From Myxococcales bacterium (GTDB taxonomy: Bacteria; Myxococcota_A; Polyangia; Polyangiales; Polyangiaceae): a stretch of 7,030 nt of DNA. The stretch is from NCBI GenBank assembly GCA_025362165.1, contig JANYHY010000538.1:1-7030 (forward strand). Direction: 5' to 3'. Under the pieces are notes generated by a model. That model was not told where the DNA came from. It was given only the letters and a program-made list of their open reading frames with translations, and made no database searches. Below are positions 6,153 through 7,030 of the stretch, in pieces (position 1 is the stretch's first letter; the number at the start of each line of letters is the position of its first letter). The translations under genes were made by a program, and so were the position numbers.

Positions 6153-6180
6153 TAATTGTCTACGAAACGTCTCGCGTCAA
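6152..6180 (-). promoter_or_regulatory. Sigma-70-type promoter of the marR-BKACE-hydratase-carboxyltransferase operon
   Basis: On the minus strand TTGACG (CGTCAA at 6175-6180, 5 of 6 matches) and AATTAT (ATAATT at 6152-6157, 4 of 6) are separated by exactly 17 bp. The predicted start near 6145 would give a leader of about 35 nt before the GTG at 6110. It is the strongest promoter match in the window and lies in its most AT-rich patch. Confidence 0.6.
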
Positions 6181-6194
6181 CAGGCTTCGCGGGC

Positions 6195-6223
6195 TTTTCA
6201 CTTCCGCGACTCGCGACTACCTT
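6195..6223 (+). promoter_or_regulatory. Candidate promoter of purM, nearly leaderless
   Basis: TTTTCA (6195-6200, 4 of 6) and TACCTT (6218-6223, 3 of 6) are 17 bp apart. The second hexamer ends 9 nt before the purM ATG, the same distance as at the lipoprotein gene, and no Shine-Dalgarno sequence is present. The match is weak and rests mainly on spacing and on the parallel with the other gene. It lies back to back with the marR promoter, with 14 bp between the two -35 hexamers. Confidence 0.35.
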
Positions 6224-6232
6224 CGCGGCCTC

Positions 6233-7030
6233 ATGGCGATCACTTACCGTCAAGCCGGCGTGGACATGGACGCTGGCGACGAGCTCGTCGAGCGCATCAA
6301 GCCTCTCGCGAAGGCGACACGCATCGCCGAAGTGATGGGCGGAGTGGGCGGCTTCGCGAGCCTTTGCCGTGTCCCCGAAGGGATCGACGAGCCCGTTCTC
6401 GTCAGCGGCACCGACGGCGTCGGCACCAAGTTGAAGGTCGCGTTCGCGCTCGGCAAGCACGACACCATCGGACAAGATCTCGTGGGCATGTGCGTCAACG
6501 ATGTGATCACGTGTGGCGCGCGCCCGCTGTTCTTCCTCGACTACTTCGCGACGGGCAAGCTGGACGTGAACGTCGCGGAGGCCGTGATTTCAGGCATCGC
6601 GCGCGCTTGCAAGGAGAGCGGCTGCGCGCTCGTCGGCGGCGAGACCGCCGAGCTGCCCGGCATGTACCACGAGGGCGAGTACGATCTGGCGGGCTTCTCG
6701 GTCGGCGTCGTCTCGGCGAAGAAGGTCATCGACGGCGCTCGAGTCGAGGTCGGCGACGCTGTGATCGGCCTGCCCTCGAGCGGGCTCCACTCGAACGGAT
6801 TCTCGCTCGCGCGTCGCGTGCTCACCGATCTCGGAGAGCGACCCAGCGAGCTCGGCGGCAAGACCGTGGGCGAGGTGATGCTCGAGCCCACAAGACTGTA
6901 CGCGCGCCATCAAGCTGCGTTGTTGAGCGCGACCGGCGTGGAGGTCCGCGCGATGAGCCACATCACAGGCGGCGGGCTCCCCGGTAACTTGCCTCGCGTG
7001 TTGCCAGAGGGGCTCGGCGCGCGGATCGAT
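6233..7030 (+). CDS. purM: Phosphoribosylformylglycinamidine cyclo-ligase (AIR synthetase), 3' end outside the window
   Basis: The first 266 codons of purM run off the right edge; E. coli PurM is about 345 residues, so roughly three quarters is visible. The enzyme closes the imidazole ring in purine synthesis: formylglycinamidine ribonucleotide plus ATP gives aminoimidazole ribonucleotide, ADP and phosphate, in the cytoplasm. Recognition is firm: YRQAGVDMDAGDELVERIK (5-23), PEVMGG-like AEVMGGVGGF (32-41), SGTDGVGTKLK (58-68, ATP/metal loop), MCVNDV (86-91), FFLDYFATGKL (100-110), LVGGETAELPGMYH (133-146), SSGLHSNGFSL (182-192) and HITGGGLPGNLPRVLP (243-258) all align with the E. coli enzyme. 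It is read in frame 6233, with no stop before the edge. The gene is divergent from marR across 122 bp and has no Shine-Dalgarno sequence. It is unrelated to the neighbouring catabolic operon, although a repressor bound at 6139-6152 might affect it. Confidence 0.97.
   Translation, partial: MAITYRQAGVDMDAGDELVERIKPLAKATRIAEVMGGVGGFASLCRVPEGIDEPVLVSGTDGVGTKLKVAFALGKHDTIGQDLVGMCVNDVITCGARPLFFLDYFATGKLDVNVAEAVISGIARACKESGCALVGGETAELPGMYHEGEYDLAGFSVGVVSAKKVIDGARVEVGDAVIGLPSSGLHSNGFSLARRVLTDLGERPSELGGKTVGEVMLEPTRLYARHQAALLSATGVEVRAMSHITGGGLPGNLPRVLPEGLGARID

Noticed and set aside
6082..6987. A 301-residue plus-strand open frame over marR's start and purM
   Set aside because: Its Arg/Gly/His-heavy product is a frame shadow of purM, whose conserved motifs lie in another frame.
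1..7030. Mobile element, CRISPR array, tRNA or phage features
   Set aside because: No transposase, integrase, repeat-spacer pattern, terminal inverted repeats or cloverleaf-like sequence was seen; the genes look like a stable chromosomal region.

Overview
The window is high-GC bacterial DNA (visibly G/C-rich third codon positions in every real gene). It most resembles a myxobacterium of the Myxococcota, probably Polyangiales. The clues are a lipoprotein whose Cys is followed within a few residues by VLGIEDG, a pattern I associate with predicted polyangial lipoproteins, long alanine- and arginine-rich hypothetical proteins, and apparently leaderless genes. The taxonomic call is inference from style, not from a marker gene.

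Layout. Left part, plus strand: an unrecognised protein that may begin before the window (22-1323), then a secreted lipoprotein with TolB/PD40-type beta-propeller repeats (1358-2368). Middle, minus strand: a compact four-gene operon read right to left, MarR-type regulator (6110-5634), beta-keto acid cleavage enzyme (BKACE/DUF849, 5629-4751), enoyl-CoA hydratase/isomerase (4754-3975) and acyl-CoA carboxylase carboxyltransferase subunit (3948-2377). The junctions are a 4-nt gap, a 4-nt ATGA overlap and a 26-nt gap. The operon runs head-on into the lipoprotein gene with only 8 bp between the two TAG stops, and both stops lie in the arms of one hairpin. Right part, plus strand: purM (6233 to beyond 7030), divergent from marR across a 122-bp intergenic region. 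No stretch longer than 300 bp lacks a gene. I see no tRNA, rRNA, CRISPR or mobile element.

How the genes work together. The minus-strand operon looks like a regulated catabolic module. BKACE would exchange a beta-keto acid with acetyl-CoA to give acetoacetate plus a new acyl-CoA. The crotonase-fold enzyme and the carboxyltransferase would then work on that CoA ester or a derivative of it. The biotin carboxylase/biotin carrier subunit that the carboxyltransferase needs is not in the window. The marR promoter has a TTGACG-N17-AATTAT core, with a perfect 14-bp inverted repeat (TTTCGC-GT-GCGAAA) over the -10 edge and predicted start site, as expected for autoregulation. The combination BKACE + single-Glu crotonase + hybrid carboxyltransferase is the most interesting part. 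Its substrate cannot be fixed from sequence, but the active-site residues argue against simply copying the nearest textbook names (Kce, crotonase, PccB). purM is a housekeeping purine gene unrelated to the operon.
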